Positions 31,582 to 46,500 of a DNA stretch of 64,000 nucleotides are shown piece by piece. Each line of letters begins with the position of its first letter. Within the stretch, counting starts at the first letter, position 1. Source of the stretch: Antedon mediterranea (Eukaryota > Echinodermata > Crinoidea > Comatulida > Antedonidae). The DNA is taken from assembly GCF_964355755.1 (NCBI RefSeq), contig NC_092673.1, positions 6,205,001-6,269,000 on the forward strand, given 5' to 3'. The position numbers were made by a program, and so were the translations under genes. The notes beneath the pieces were generated by a model. The model was not told the DNA's origin. It saw only the letters and a list, made by a program, of their open reading frames with translations, and did not search any database.

Positions 31582-34500
31582 CTGTGGAGAAAAAATGTTT
31601 CTGTTTATATTCTGGAAAGATAAATCCAAAGTTACTAAAAAGTCTACTGTTAAGGCAAAAAAAAAAAAATAGTGTGGTATGTTCCGTCCTTTTAAATTAT
31701 GCTTACATACAAATCTTCTTTAAAAAAAAAAGAAGGAAATCAAGAGGTTTAAAAAAAATTTTTTTGTTTGTTTTGTTTTGTGTTCTTTGTTCACTTACTG
31801 TAAACTTGTATTAAATTACTACAACTTACACAAGATCGTCATTTCAGTTTATTGAAAAAGAAAAATGATAAATTTGGATGTCGGGAGAGAACGATCCAAA
31901 ACTCTTAAAAAAATCCAAACAAGAATGATTTTGATTCTAATAATACTTGTCACACATTTTGCGGTACCATTTTAAGAAGAAACTTAAAACCTTTACCATG
32001 CGACAGTTGCATGAATGGTTGAACGATGACTCAGAAAATAAAATCGATTTAAAAACATGACAATTAAGAGTTTTTAAAGAAGCTTTTAAATAATTTGCAA
32101 TGTATATAAATTCATAAAAGGACAATTTTGAAAATATTTGTTTTTCAAAAACAAAATGATTAATGTATGATAAAAACTATGTTGTTTTTCTTTTGTGTGT
32201 ATTATGTAGTTAAATACGATATCAAAACTTAATAAAAGTAATGTTGTTTTTGTGAAGAAACGTTCAACAGCAACAAATACAAACATAAACCAGATGAATT
32301 TTTTCGAGAACAATTTATACCTGTTTTATACATTATTTATCAAGTCCCTTAATAATCAAATTTTAACCAAGCAATATTGACTACTGGCATCGATGTAATT
32401 TAAAAATGAATTTCATGTTTAACAATTTTAAAGTTTTATTTTCTAATTTGTTAATGTTTCTAATATCAAAATTTTATTTATTTTGCCTATGAATTTTAAA
32501 TTTTAATGAAACTGATATTTAATTTGATCTTTTTTTTGCTGTAGGAGTCTCTTCAATTCAGCTAAACTACTGTAATGCAGCTGATAGAACTACTTTCATG
32601 AAATCAATTTGAACAAATAAAAGAAGTAATTACTGTGACAAGAAAATCAAGAAAATTTAATGAACTATAATTGTATTCTGATCTCAACGCTTTACTTACC
32701 GTGTTGGTACAGTTCCAGAGCACCTGTAAACATGGACGGCACGGTAGCTTCAAGTACAGCGATGAAGTCCTCCATCTCCTCTGTCAAACCGACTACTAAG
32801 TAATTGGTGACAAGATTATACTTAGCCTGCTGGAGAGCCCACTCACTGCCTGGATTCCTGTCAGAATAGATAACATATGTTGTTAGTTCAATATTAAAAG
32901 GCATTGATTTAAGATTAAAATGTTGAGTATAAAACCATTTTTATATATTATAATAATAATAATGGAAATGCTCAATCTGGTTTATAGCAGTCGATGCAAA
33001 GATGCTATGGAACATCTCTCTTGCACACAAATTAACATGCTTTTTCTTGCTCATCTTAATATCGTATTTGTGTTTTTTGTGTGTGATTTTGATTTAAATA
33101 AAGATTGATTGAATCACATATCCACACTTTCAATTTCTTCAGAGGTTTTAATTTCTTAAAAATGTGAAAATGACTATGTTATTGTGAATTCTTTGAAATT
33201 CAGCGATCAAAAAGTAATAGTTTGTCTGTCTATGTTTCTAGGTTCTGTTTATCTGTTTGCTATCTCCAGCAGCTCCACAACCTAGTTACTGCCTTCTCTT
33301 CAAGTCAATTTGTCATGCTGGGCATCCATAATACACTTCTACCTCTACTCCTCTTTCCATCAATTTTTCCAGTGAAGGCTACTGTAAGTTCTCAATTTAC
33401 TGTTTTTCTGATGAGCCCAAGGGGAGTAAGTAAATAATAAAACTAAATGTGTCGCCCTCTATTAAGTTAGTATAAATGTACAAGAACTAGTGAAAGGTCA
33501 TGTAGAAAATGTTAAAAGGAAGAGGATATTACCAAGGGTATGAAAAAGTACCATAAATAAACGCATACAAATGACATATGGACATATCTATATCTTATCG
33601 AAACTATAACAACATTATTACTCTATTTTGGGACAAACATGTGACATCGATAGAATAGGAAGGAGTGAATAAGTGCAAGAAAAGCCTTGAAAAGACATAT
33701 CTTGATTTGCTTCAATCTGACCGAACTATTTTACAACTCCCTGACCGAACTTCAATGTGAAGATCCTGGAATAACATTGATTGACAATGAGTCACATAAT
33801 CATAGTGTAATCCACTGGAGTCAAATGGCCGAGCGGTTAAGGCAGGGGTGCCATTTACCGTACCTAAAGAGCCAACAACATCGGCAAGGGTTCGAGGCCG
33901 ACTCGCTCCTAGTTCTGGTGGTGGAACAATTTTTCTCGGATAAGGACTATAAACCGTAGGTCCAGTGTACACAGTTATAACCTGTGTGCACTTTAAAGAA
34001 CCCAGTTCATTATTCGAAAAGAGTAGGGGGTTACCCCGGTGAACTGGTTCACAAAATAGCCCCTGTATCAGGGGGATTACCACCTATCTGATAGGACAGT
34101 GATTAATTCACTATTGGTAATCCTTGGCCACATTGCCTAAAGACATAAAATAAAATTAAAAAAATAAAATATTACTAATAACAACTGGTTTTGTTGCTTC
34201 AGGGAATAAAAACTAGGAGAATGTTTATGTCCAACTTTGCAGTAATGTAACAATTAATGTTTAAAGCCCTGTCTACACAAACTTCTGTGACCAAAAAATG
34301 TGATATGCCATATGTGGACACGAGGTCATATCACTACGATATTTGGGTATATCAATACCATATTTCAGCACATCACACTTTTTTTGATAGCGTAGACAGA
34401 GCATAAGAGAATATACCCGCCTATAACAAATTAGCTAGCTGTTCTCAAATAATACTTCTTCATTCTAGCTTGGAATTCATACCTCTAGGTTGCAAGATAG

Positions 34501-37500
34501 GGTTAGATTTGAGACTCAAACTCATGATTTCTGGAGCACCAGCTTGAATATTCACACCTCTCTAGCTTGTGGTGATAGGGTAAGATTTGAACCAAATAAG
34601 CATCATGTACTCCACCTGTTGTTATTGCTCATTTATACCAAACAATTTCCACATCAATGAATTGTTGATTTGTTTATATTGTTGAGTATTCACTTCTGAG
34701 TTAGTTACAACATTTCCCAAATAGACAACATTATCACTTCTTGGCAAAATAGGAGACTCAGGAGAACTTGCTGGTTTAATTCCAACAGCCATTTGCTTGT
34801 TAGATTCCATTCCAGTTTCCCTTTGTTAGTTGTTAGAATCAATATTCCGACTGTCTTTTGTCATTTGCTAAGTTCCACTTTTTAGTTGATTCCACATGGA
34901 AAACAATCATGAAAGTTTAATACAAGAACTGTACTTTTAATATTATTCACTTTATTGGAGGTTTCATTTTCAGTCAGCTAATACTTTAAATCAACACATT
35001 GTCAAGGATTTCCGTAGAGTAGATTATTTTTGGCACATGATTCTCTACCATTTACAGTAAGCATGGTATGGTGTTTTTATGATGAAATGTTCATCAAGGA
35101 AAAACAAGTATTAGACACATCTGAATAGATTCTTATTTGATTGTACGATGGTGGGTCACATGACATTCAATAAATACTCTATTGAACTCTTAGTTCAGAG
35201 TGCAATATTCTTGTTACTCAGTACATATAAGCAACCGGAATGCGCAACGCAATGCTAGGCTGTGGTTTAAAAAATCAGCCTGTAGTGTCATGCCGTCTTG
35301 ATACAGTAACAACATATTAAAAGAATGCAGAAGGAGCACTATCATGAATTTAAGTAAATAATCTCCATCTGTAGAAAGTAAATAAAGGGCGAAGGAAGGG
35401 AACTTGATTATGGACATTCAGTAACTGTGTAGAAAGTTAAATCGGAAAAACTAATATTATAAAAACAAATGGCTTATAATTTTAATAGAGAAAAACAGAG
35501 CATTGAAAAATTGGATTCTTACTGTATATTTGATAAAAGCAAATATTCATCAATACTTTCCATTAAAAACTTATTACAGGTTAATTTCTCTTCAAAATAA
35601 TTGTTTTGTAAACGAAGACTATTAAAAAGGCAATTCAATTTAAAATGACCTATTTTCAAAGACTTTAACGCCTAAAAATCTTATATTGTATGCTGTTTCA
35701 TCTTTTAACATTAAATCAAATGCCGCAGATCCATTCAACATTTAAATAGCGGATTTGAATGATTGTATTAGAAATCTAGTAAAATTAATAAATGGTGAGA
35801 AAGATGTGAAATTGTAAAATGAACCCCTATAAATTCCATTGTAAACATAGGTTTGAGAGATGGAGTTTACATTTCAACAGGCTGTTAAATCTCCCCATGG
35901 AATGGTTAGGGTTACAGGTTCATGTTGGTATTTGGTCATAACATTTCATGTTGATCAAAAACAATTTTAATGTGGGTAGAGAATTTACTGATTATCAACA
36001 TCCTCGCTGATGAATAAAAATATACTATCAAATAAATTATGCTTTTGAAACTTCTTTCAATAGACATTTGTCTTACCGGTATATAAATGTCTGAAATTCA
36101 ACCAATTCTCAGTTCTGTATATCAACAATATTTGTTCAGTATCTCAACATATGACACTATTTGTTCAGTATCATATGTAAATTCCAATTACATAAATATT
36201 AATATTATTATTATCATTATTATTATTTATATATATATCACATGTGGTGCTTGTATCATGGAAGGTTGTTTAAGGGGTATGTTATGGTCTATGACACAGG
36301 TGTACATAAGAAAACACATGTGTTTCTGTATTACAGAATTTGTCTATGATTCTGAAATACATGATAGACCATTTTAGTATTTTGAGAGAATGAGTCAGTG
36401 GCCGAGCAGTTAAAACAGTGGAGCCGCAATACGTAGCCATTACATCGGGTTCGAGGCTCACTCGCTCCATGGTTCTGGTGGTAGAACGAGTCTTCTCAGA
36501 TAGGACTATAAACCATAGGTCCAGTGTACATATCTGGCTCATGTGCACTTTAAAGAACCTAGTACATCTTTTGTGACGAGTAGGGGTTACCCAGGTGTAC
36601 TAGTTCACACACAGCCACTGTCACAAACGCATCATATACACTGAGCCCTCTGGGAGAACAGTATTAGACTGAAGAGGCTACCCAGTATAAATAATAAATA
36701 AATAACATTTTCTATATTAAGGTAAAAAATAGTTTGAGAAAATAATTATGTGTTCTGCTTCTTTAAAACAATGATATAGTTTCTTACCAACATTCCTGGA
36801 AATGACCACAAAAAAATGGAATCTGCATCCAAAGTTTCTCCGGAAGACACTCAGGCATCTCTTTACTAACACATTCATCAAATGTCTGCAAATAAAAAAA
36901 CAAAAACAAAACATCAGGTAGATCATGATCAACAATTGTAAGTAACTCATGATCAAGTAAAACTGTTCACACACCCATAACATCTACTGTTTTAACTTCT
37001 TACATATTTTTTTAATATTGTATTATTTTTGCATTACCAATTTTCATCATATTTTTTAACAAATGAAAATTTCAATTACTTTCTATGTATTTGAAAAAAA
37101 AATTAACTTGATATCATGATCTTATTAAAACTGTATACGTATCATATCTTCTTACATAACAAAGTTACTCATGATCAAGTCAAACTTTTCACATACGTAT
37201 CATGATCTTCTTACATAACAAAGTGACTCATGATCAAGTCAAACTGTTCACATACGTATCATAATCTTCTTACATAACAAAGTTACTCATGATCAAGTCA
37301 AACTGTTCACATACGTATCATGATCTTCTTACATAACAAAGTTGCTCATGATCAAGTCAAACTGTTCACATACGTATCATGATCTTCTTACATAACAAAG
37401 TTACTCATGATCAAGTCAAACTGTTCACATATGATTCATGATCTTCTTACATAACAAAGTTACTCATGATCAAGTCAAACTGTTCACATACGTATCATGA

Positions 37501-40500
37501 TCTTCTTACATAACAAAGTTACTCATGATCAAGTCAAACTGTTCACATATGATTCATGATCTTCTTACATAACAATGTGAGTATTACTCATGATCAAGAT
37601 AAACTCTTCAAATAAAACTTGATCATTTTAACAATGTGAGAATACAGTACTCGTGAACAAGAAAAATTGTTCAAACATAGATCTTTTATTACATCAAATG
37701 TTAAAACAATACACTTGGAAAAGAATGTTAAAATATATGGAAAATGTGAACCTTCACCTCTTTGGAAGTTTGAATTTGCTTATACTTTAACCATCCCAAC
37801 CAGCAGACCTCATTTACAGTATTTTATATTTCCCATTAAAATGTATTGACTAGTTAATAAACGCTATAAATGAGCCCTTTTAGCTTAAAAGGCGGTTGTA
37901 GTAAAAATTAATGACGTAGTAAAAATGGTTAATACTATATTTAAATCATTGTATTTGGTATAAAACCAGTTAAAAACTCTATGAAGAAGTCAAATCGGGT
38001 TACATGGGGTCACGTCCAGGGTAGCTAAAAATAGGACCTGGAAATCATTCAACCATAGCCAATAACATGAAGATGTTCCTAAACCAGGGTCAAGGAAAAA
38101 ATAATACAAGTGTTTATTAACTTGTTTTTTTGTATCAGGTACACAACACACAAACTGTATAATTATTGAGCTATAAAATTAGCTTCACGGTATAATCCAT
38201 AAAACTAATACTTGCTTGGCTTTTTTCATTTGCTTTACAATTTATGAATGTGTGTGAAGGTAACTAACAAAAATGATCATTCTTGAATAAGGACCATACA
38301 GTATTCAGTGTTGGTCAAATGTACTGGTTCACAAAGCTCCAGTTGCAGAGATGTTGTGGGAGAGGGATATTTTTTAAGGAGCCAACTGAATGTGCAGCTG
38401 CAGTACTTCATTGATCCAGTATCTCCATTCTTTGTCATTTTTTCTCTGAATTTCTATTTTACTGTTTATTCATTATAGAGTTTCGTTTGTAAATGTAATT
38501 TTGCAACAAAGAAATACTAAAATATACAAGTAAACAACATCATAAAGAACTTCATGTTTCATATCATATGGATAATAGAAAATAAAAAACAGCAAAGATC
38601 AAAAGAAGCTACTGTAACACCCCTAATAAGATTAAGTCTCATTATCCAATCTAATTCTAATTAACAGAAGTCAATTAAACAGTAACTTTGTTTCTTTTGA
38701 ATTTCATGTTTTATGTTATATTGTTATTTTGAAGGATGCACGTTTGTGCTATAAGTGTGCCACTGAATAATAATAAATAAACAGTAATTAACACTACAGT
38801 CAAGAATACATAAGACTTCTTAGAGCCTTCTTCAGAGTCTTAAAGCACATTTAAATGAAATTATTGCATATACATATATTGAAGTTTATGCCCTTCCGAA
38901 ATCAAAACTCTGGTTTAACTTTGACTGAACTACTGTACAGTTAAATTGTGTTTACAGTTTGTGATAATATTAATTTTCACATGTATATACTTGTTCAGTT
39001 TGACTTTGACGTTTTTGTTCTCTTTGTTCAAGACTATGGATGTGAATTTCCAAATTAAAAGATGAATTGAATTGAATAGTAAGCAACAGAAATCAATAAA
39101 TAATAAAAAGTAATCAACACAAATCAATAAATACGAGTTTTGTTTAAGTCACCAGTAAAAAGAAATATGTCATCATATAACCCCAGACTCGTCACTAAAC
39201 TTTGGCATACATTTTGTTGAACATAAATGTAATAATTTTAATACTGTATTATGTAGTGCATTCACTTTTACTAGATGTCATAGACCCTTTAACTTTTGTG
39301 GTTTCTCGGTCAAAGACCAATTAATTATAGAATAATTGAGTAATAATGTACATCCAACAAATGCACATCAAATAGAAAGTATTGTAATGATCCTAATTAA
39401 GAAACACTACTTTTAAACTTGAATAATGTAAATCAATAACATACAATGTTAAATTGACTTTACCATAATTATAAAAGCAGTGTGAATATTAATATAAACT
39501 ATTAAAAAATACAGTAGTTATATGTTCATGGCAAAGTCTCTGTAACTTGTGACTGAGCACAGTAAACTAATTTGCTGATTGGAAACCTAATCTGGGGGCA
39601 TCAACCAGGACAGGAAGCAATTCTTCCCCCTGAGGTTCATAATGACATCACATCATTATCATATGATTATAGGCCTACCGTACCAAGGTAAAGATACGGT
39701 ATGAAGACTAATTTTCAAATTGACAATTATAAACACAAACTGGAAAGAATCAATGTTTCTCACTAATGTTACAAGACTTTTTTGTAGGTGTAAAATAGAT
39801 TATGAGTGAGTGGCCAAGCGGTTAATACGTAGCCTTAACATCATCAGCAAGGGTCGAAGTTCACTCGCTCCATGGTGCTGGCCATAGAAGATCACAAGCA
39901 CAACATGTTTTTACAATTTTAATCAGAACAATATCACAATGTCGATTTTAAGGTTTTAGCAAATGGTAACGTCCTGTTTTGTGTATAGCTTTATAGTTTT
40001 TTTGCTACATTGTTTTAATTTTATAATCTTCTTCGACTTTATAATGTTTAGAGATTTTAATGGTTTTAACGGTTTGATGTTCAGAGATATTTAATGTTTT
40101 TAACAGTTTGATGTTCTGAGATTTTAACTGTTTTTTTATTATTGTGCAATTTGTATATGTAATTTACTCTCAATTCAATGTTATATATTGCAATGAGTAA
40201 AATGAATAAAACCAGAATTTATTTATAATATGTTCTCTTATATTGGAGTCATCAAGCAACAGTGGTTAGGTACCATGTCACCATTATTCTATTGTAACAA
40301 TTGTATTGTACTGTCAAAAACTACTTGCTAAAATCAGGCTTAATTAAAACGTTAACAAAGTTAGTTATAAATTTATAAATGTAGAATAATTTTGAAAAGG
40401 TTGTGTGTGTGTGTGGATTTTTCACTAGCAGTCTAAAGCACTACACTATTATACAAATAATGAATGTTTATGAGTGCAATGGTACAAATAATGGCACGAG

Positions 40501-43500
40501 GTGAATGATGAAAGGTTATATCAACGAGGCAAAGCCGAGTTGATATAACCTTTCATCATTCACCAAGTGCCATTATTTGTACCATTACACGAATACAAAA
40601 CATTCATTATTTGTTTTATATAACATCTAAATAACAAACAGAAATGTTTCAAAAAGTACTATTTAACGATCGTTGAATAGTGCGTACTATTGCACGCCAT
40701 GTGACCCACATTCGTCCAATCAAATGACAGGAATTTATATAGGTGTTATATAACAAACATTATGTAACAAAGAAAATGTGATGTGCCCATATACATGTAT
40801 GGACATGATGATCATATCGCTACCATAATTAGGCACATCGCACTTATTTTGTCAAAAAAGTTTGATACTGATAGTGTAGACATCAAGCTTAAAGTTTGTG
40901 CTGTTGCATTGGTCTGAGTAGGCCTTAATATCAAACAAATACTACATAATATTATTCACCTTAAACACAAGAATCAAATCCATATTAAAAATCATGTTCA
41001 ACATTTACATATCTAGGGTAAACCAATCACCTTTAAATTAATACTTTCCTTTGGTAAGTTTTACCGTCATGCACTCTTTATGTCGGGATTAAGTCTACGG
41101 TAAAAGCAATGATGTTAGATTAAAAAATATAAAGTACGTTCACACAAATTCCCAGGTAAGCATAAAGGTCATGACATAAATGTCAATACGCTTTTAAATC
41201 GTCAACAGGTTGATGTCTTGAACGATGCCTTTTAGAGAAATCCTGAAGTAAAAGCTGTAGATCAAGCTATTAAGTCCAAATTTCCTGTTATTACTTTGCT
41301 TGATAGTACTATACAATATTAAAGAAGATGTTTGTTTTGTCTAAAACATTTTCTGGTTGGAAAAATAGTGTAGATTATTAGGTCTGACGTACAATGATGC
41401 TAGCTCCTGCTAAAATGTTGAACTTGAGGGTGTCTAACTGAATGAAAGTCAATATATAAAAACAGAATATCACTGGTTACTGAACAATTGTTCGACTATA
41501 ACTTCTCTTCTTTCATTCTAAGCCTAAGAATGTTCTTTGAAGATTGTATTTAACAACTCTTACTCCGCCACAAATCTTCCAAAGTAACCTTTTGTATGAA
41601 TCCTGGATATGAGCACCTTCTTCCTTCTTATACCCAATTGGTACTATAAAGGGCACAGAATTGGTCTTGGCTTTAACTATGAATTCTTCCTCCTAGCTTA
41701 TTCCTGGACACAAACACTTACCTTCAAATACTATGGACCCTTAATCTGACTTACTGTAGAACCACTTTAAATTTCTTACAAGTTGTACACTATTCAGACT
41801 TTCAGCTTTTACAAAATGACAAACATTATGAAGAAAGTCAAATGAAGAACCACTGTACTAAATACAACAGAAACAATTAACGTCTTACCATTTTATCGCC
41901 CTGCTTTGTACGCCTCATGTTTGGTCGATAATCATCTCCATACCGTAGAAAGTAGAAGTATGAAACAAGTCGTTCAAGAGGCTGTCGTATGAGGTTGATG
42001 TATATTGGTTGTTGAATGCTTCCAAACCTAAACAGATGAAAGAATAATCTTGTTAATGTTAGACATTACTGCAGTGCCTTCACACATAAACCAACCTTGG
42101 TGTTGGTAGTTTGTCGATTTACCTACAGTAAATAAAGAGCTTCCAATTAAAGACCACTTTAATTAACACAAGAATTTAATTAAGAGGCTGAGCAGTTATG
42201 ATAGGGGTGCTGAAAAATGGCAGCCATAATACCGGCACAGGATCAAGGCACCCATAGTTCTAGTGGTAAGAACAAGTTTTCTAGGAAGGACTTAAAAATT
42301 GACATCCAGTTTACACGTGAAATTAGAACCCAGTTTATCGTTCGGCAGGAGTGGGAAGTTACCACAGTGTATATGAAGTGGTTCATCTTTAAGCCCTTGA
42401 AGTTTTTCACTGAGTTTAGTTCAATCAATGACAATCACATGAGTATGTCCCAGTAAGACGAAAAGTGATGATCATACTACTTCTATTTACTACTAACTAC
42501 AACTTATTTTTTTTCATATTAAGTACAGCATGTCGTTGTTCATCTTTTTTACACATTACACAAACATCTGTGACCATGAATATTTTAGAGAATAACAATA
42601 TATCAATCAATCAAAAATGGACCAATTGTATGTCATAAATATTACATTTGGCATCAAGGATTCTATTTCCTTGTGTTTTCAAGAGTAAGTACTGTATGCC
42701 CATGTTTTGGCAAACATTTCTGAAAAAAAATGTATGATGTGAATATACATTTGTGATAATACTATCAATCAAAATTGAACATATTGTACTTCATAAATAT
42801 AACATTACAGTATGTTTCATAGGGACAAAAACCAAAGATTTCATATGGTATGAATGATTTATGACAACATTAAAAATAATTGTCATCTAAACTTACTATA
42901 TATATGATGGGGTAAAACAAAACATGTATGATTGATAGGCCTATATGATTGAAAAAATAGATATTAAATTTTAGTTGTACCAGTAATTGTAATATATCTT
43001 CTGCAGCTGAAAGATTTAATGCATATAGTTTCTACTAAAAATGTAAATGCTAAAAAACTTTAAACAAGTTTTAATAATAAAAAAAAGAATTACAAAGGAT
43101 TTGGTAAAATTCATGGTAAGTCAGGTTTGGACAACATTGATTTTTCTTTAATTCAAATATCAGAAACACAATGCCTGATTTGATACAGGCAAACTATAAG
43201 AATACAAAAAATGAGACATTTGAAGAGGACAAGCAAGGCAGGCAAAATATAAATACATTTTCAGAATATTTGCCAAATGGTGGAAAACATGTTAAACCTT
43301 TAGAAAAATAATAGTTGCAAGCTGGATCAGGTACAATGGTTAGAGTTTTTGTATTTTTGCAACTAAGGGCGCGTTTATACAACACGCTATTACACGCATA
43401 TTCTACACGCCTACGAAAAGTGTGTTGTATAACAACAAAGAGATTCCGTGTAATGAGATTTTAATTGCAAAAAAGGCTACTTGGCTGAATCCTAAAATTT

Positions 43501-46500
43501 GGTGGATTCCCGGTCGCCGTTACCGTGTTGGAAGTGTCCTCAGGGTATATTTTGACCTCTCGTTAAAACAGGTCGTAATATCAATCATGTCATGCGACAT
43601 TGCTAACAAGATTGGGCCCATTTATTGCTGCTTTGCTGCCAGCAATCATCCTCCTACCATGTCTTACGCCTAGCCTAGTGGGGCCAACTCGTAGTGGTAG
43701 TAGGCATCTATCGTTTCCCACTCCAAACAGAATAAAAAAAATAACATCGGAAAAATGGCATCTTCTTCCATAGTGTATAGATGAAACAATGAAACCCTTA
43801 AAATAACTTTTATTAATTTAAATGAACCGAGAACAAAATAAACAACAATGCAAACGTGAACGAATACAATATAATGAAAATGGTAAAAACCACGCGAATC
43901 GACAGCGAGGAGGCGACGATGATTGTTGACAACTCAGCCAATTCAAGCGCGATCAACAATTTGACCTTTTATCCTAGCATGCACTGCGTGTTGATGAAAC
44001 TTCCGGTATAACACGGTATCGTGATTTCTAGTATAACAGCAAACGTTAAGGTGGGTTGACCTCGGTCCGAACAACACGCTAAAAATTAAAGCCGTGTTCA
44101 AATTTAGGGTGTTGTATAAACACGACCCTAGACAAGTAGCTGGATGTTGATGCAAATCAGGGTTGACTGCAATAAATATCAAGTCAGTGTGTTATGTCCT
44201 TAATTATATACACCTAAACACATTACTCAATATTGTTGTAAAGGTAAAGGCCCAGAGGCTTTATGACTAAACACAACCAGTGATAGAAACCTGAGACAAG
44301 TCGGTGAAGAATGATGCATACTGTATTTAGACATTACAGAAATCAACTCTTATAACTTGTAAAGACTTCACATTTGATTATTTCAACCATAATGGAGCCT
44401 TAATATCGAGAGTCAGAATTAACGCCTACATTAACATGTTGCTGAAATGCTACGTAAACCTCGAGGCTAACTTTCACCGATACCCAACCTGTATTTTGTT
44501 GCCTGTCGCTTTGATGACTCATAATGCGAGGACAGCTTAGCTTAAATGTACATTAGGTTTGAGGCATAACTCACTTTATTAAAAGTAAGGAGGGTGTACA
44601 ATAGAATGTCAGTTTGTAAAGACCAAACTGACACTGGAGTTAGTGGCCTAAGGTAGAAAATGATTCTTTGGATCCAGATATGACTTCAGTCACTTCTCTT
44701 TTTGTCTTAGCTGGGTGGATCACTAAAGCATGGTATAATCACCGTGCTGCTCCCTTGAATTGGCAGTATTATTTTATAAACCAACACATTGAATTAGTAC
44801 AGGTTTTTAAAAAGTGATTTCTTTTGAAGTATAATCAATATTTTGTCAACTATGTTTTCTGTGCTTATTTTTAATAACCAAATAATCACATATATTAGCT
44901 TTTGAAAGTGATGAATTCCACTTTTGGATTTGAACCAGAACTCTAAAAACGTTACACACAAAAATGTTTTACCATGTCAAACATTAATATTAAATACTAT
45001 ACCTTCTCGATTAAACGCTTGTACTAGTTTCATGTGTTATTATTTTACTCAGTTGGGAATACCAACACATTCCGAAGCGCAGTAAAACGGACTAATTAAT
45101 CCAAATTACACAATTTAACAGCATTTAATAGAGCAGAAATCTCAAAGGATAATCATAATTTAAATATCAAATAGATCTAAAATACTTTTGTTTTACTTAG
45201 CCTCTTAGAAAAAGGTCAGCGTAAGGTAGCCACAAATTGCAACCAATTTTGAGCCTTGAGGAGAAGTGTGCAGGGAGATTCAAATCATGCTTCTATCTAG
45301 GGTAAGTAGGAAACAACGTTAAAGGGATCAAACAGCTGAGAAGTAGGTCTTGGATACAATATGGTATTAAAGGAAAAGATACATGGCTTTCAAGATTTCA
45401 AAAAATACAAAAAAATACTACAGTAGGTTATGTTAAGCCCTCTTATTTCAAAATCATGGATCCTCCACATATGATCCACAGATAATATAGGAGGAAAAAA
45501 AAAATCAGAAAAACTTAATTGGGGAGTTTAGTTGTTAGTTTCAGAAAAGATAGAAGGAGTCAAACAGTGGTTTAACGCATGAAAAAGCCCTGGTTAGCAC
45601 TCCGAAGGGGCCCTTAATCGTTGGATAGTAGCATGGGGACTGCTTATGCACGGAGACTGCTGATGCACATGGCCTTTGGGTTTAGCCAGTGAGCACTCAT
45701 AGCCGTTTTGCCACTGAAGTTTTAACTTGGTTGATTGGGAGTGGTGGCATAGCATGATAGTTAACAGCTAGAGAGAAGAAAGGTAGACTGCAATCAGTCT
45801 GTCTGATTCCCATCCAATGTAAGAGCTACTATTAACAGTCAGTTGATTTCACTACAACAATTTTCAGCTTTTCCACCTTGCAACTGTTTTTTTAACATAG
45901 GGCACCTGATGTAAATTGTATTGCGATGTCGTCATATTTAAAGCTTAAGTTCTAAGCTTAGACATTGTACTATTGTTTTTAAAAAGAGGTTTAGACTGTA
46001 AGATTGATATTATCCCTTGAGATTTTTCAACCATTTCCATCAAAAAAACAATAAAGTTTAAAAGTGTAAAATTTTTACCAGACAACAGGGATAAATTTAC
46101 ATGTTTATAGTTTAATGTTTGCCAATGTCTGGTAGTGGTACAAAACTAAATTTCATGTACATTGATACCAGCAATAATGAAGATCATTTTTAACAGCTAA
46201 AGATGAAAAAATGCAAAAGACAGACATTCAAAGTACTATTAACAAATTAAAACACCATAATTATGACAAATCATCGACACACCATAAAATGACCTCTTTC
46301 CGAGTTTTCCACATTGTACAACTATCAAAACACAATGTAGTGGCCTTTTTGTTGACGTGCCAAGCCAACTCTCATTTTGAAAACGCATTTTGTGCACACT
46401 AAAAACACAGAGTCAAATTAAAAAACTGGGTTTTTTCTGTTAAATACGGAAAGTTTGTATCATTTGAAATTAATTATAGCAAGTCAAAGTTATCAATTTG

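Noticed and set aside
31524-31814. 96-codon plus-strand ORF over the HS2ST1 terminal exon
   Set aside because: Antisense shadow of the exon at its start, then poly(A/T) low-complexity sequence.
43422-43673. 83-codon ORF with tryptophan-rich start
   Set aside because: Inside the 43365-44129 inverted-repeat element, with no family resemblance and no catalytic motifs.
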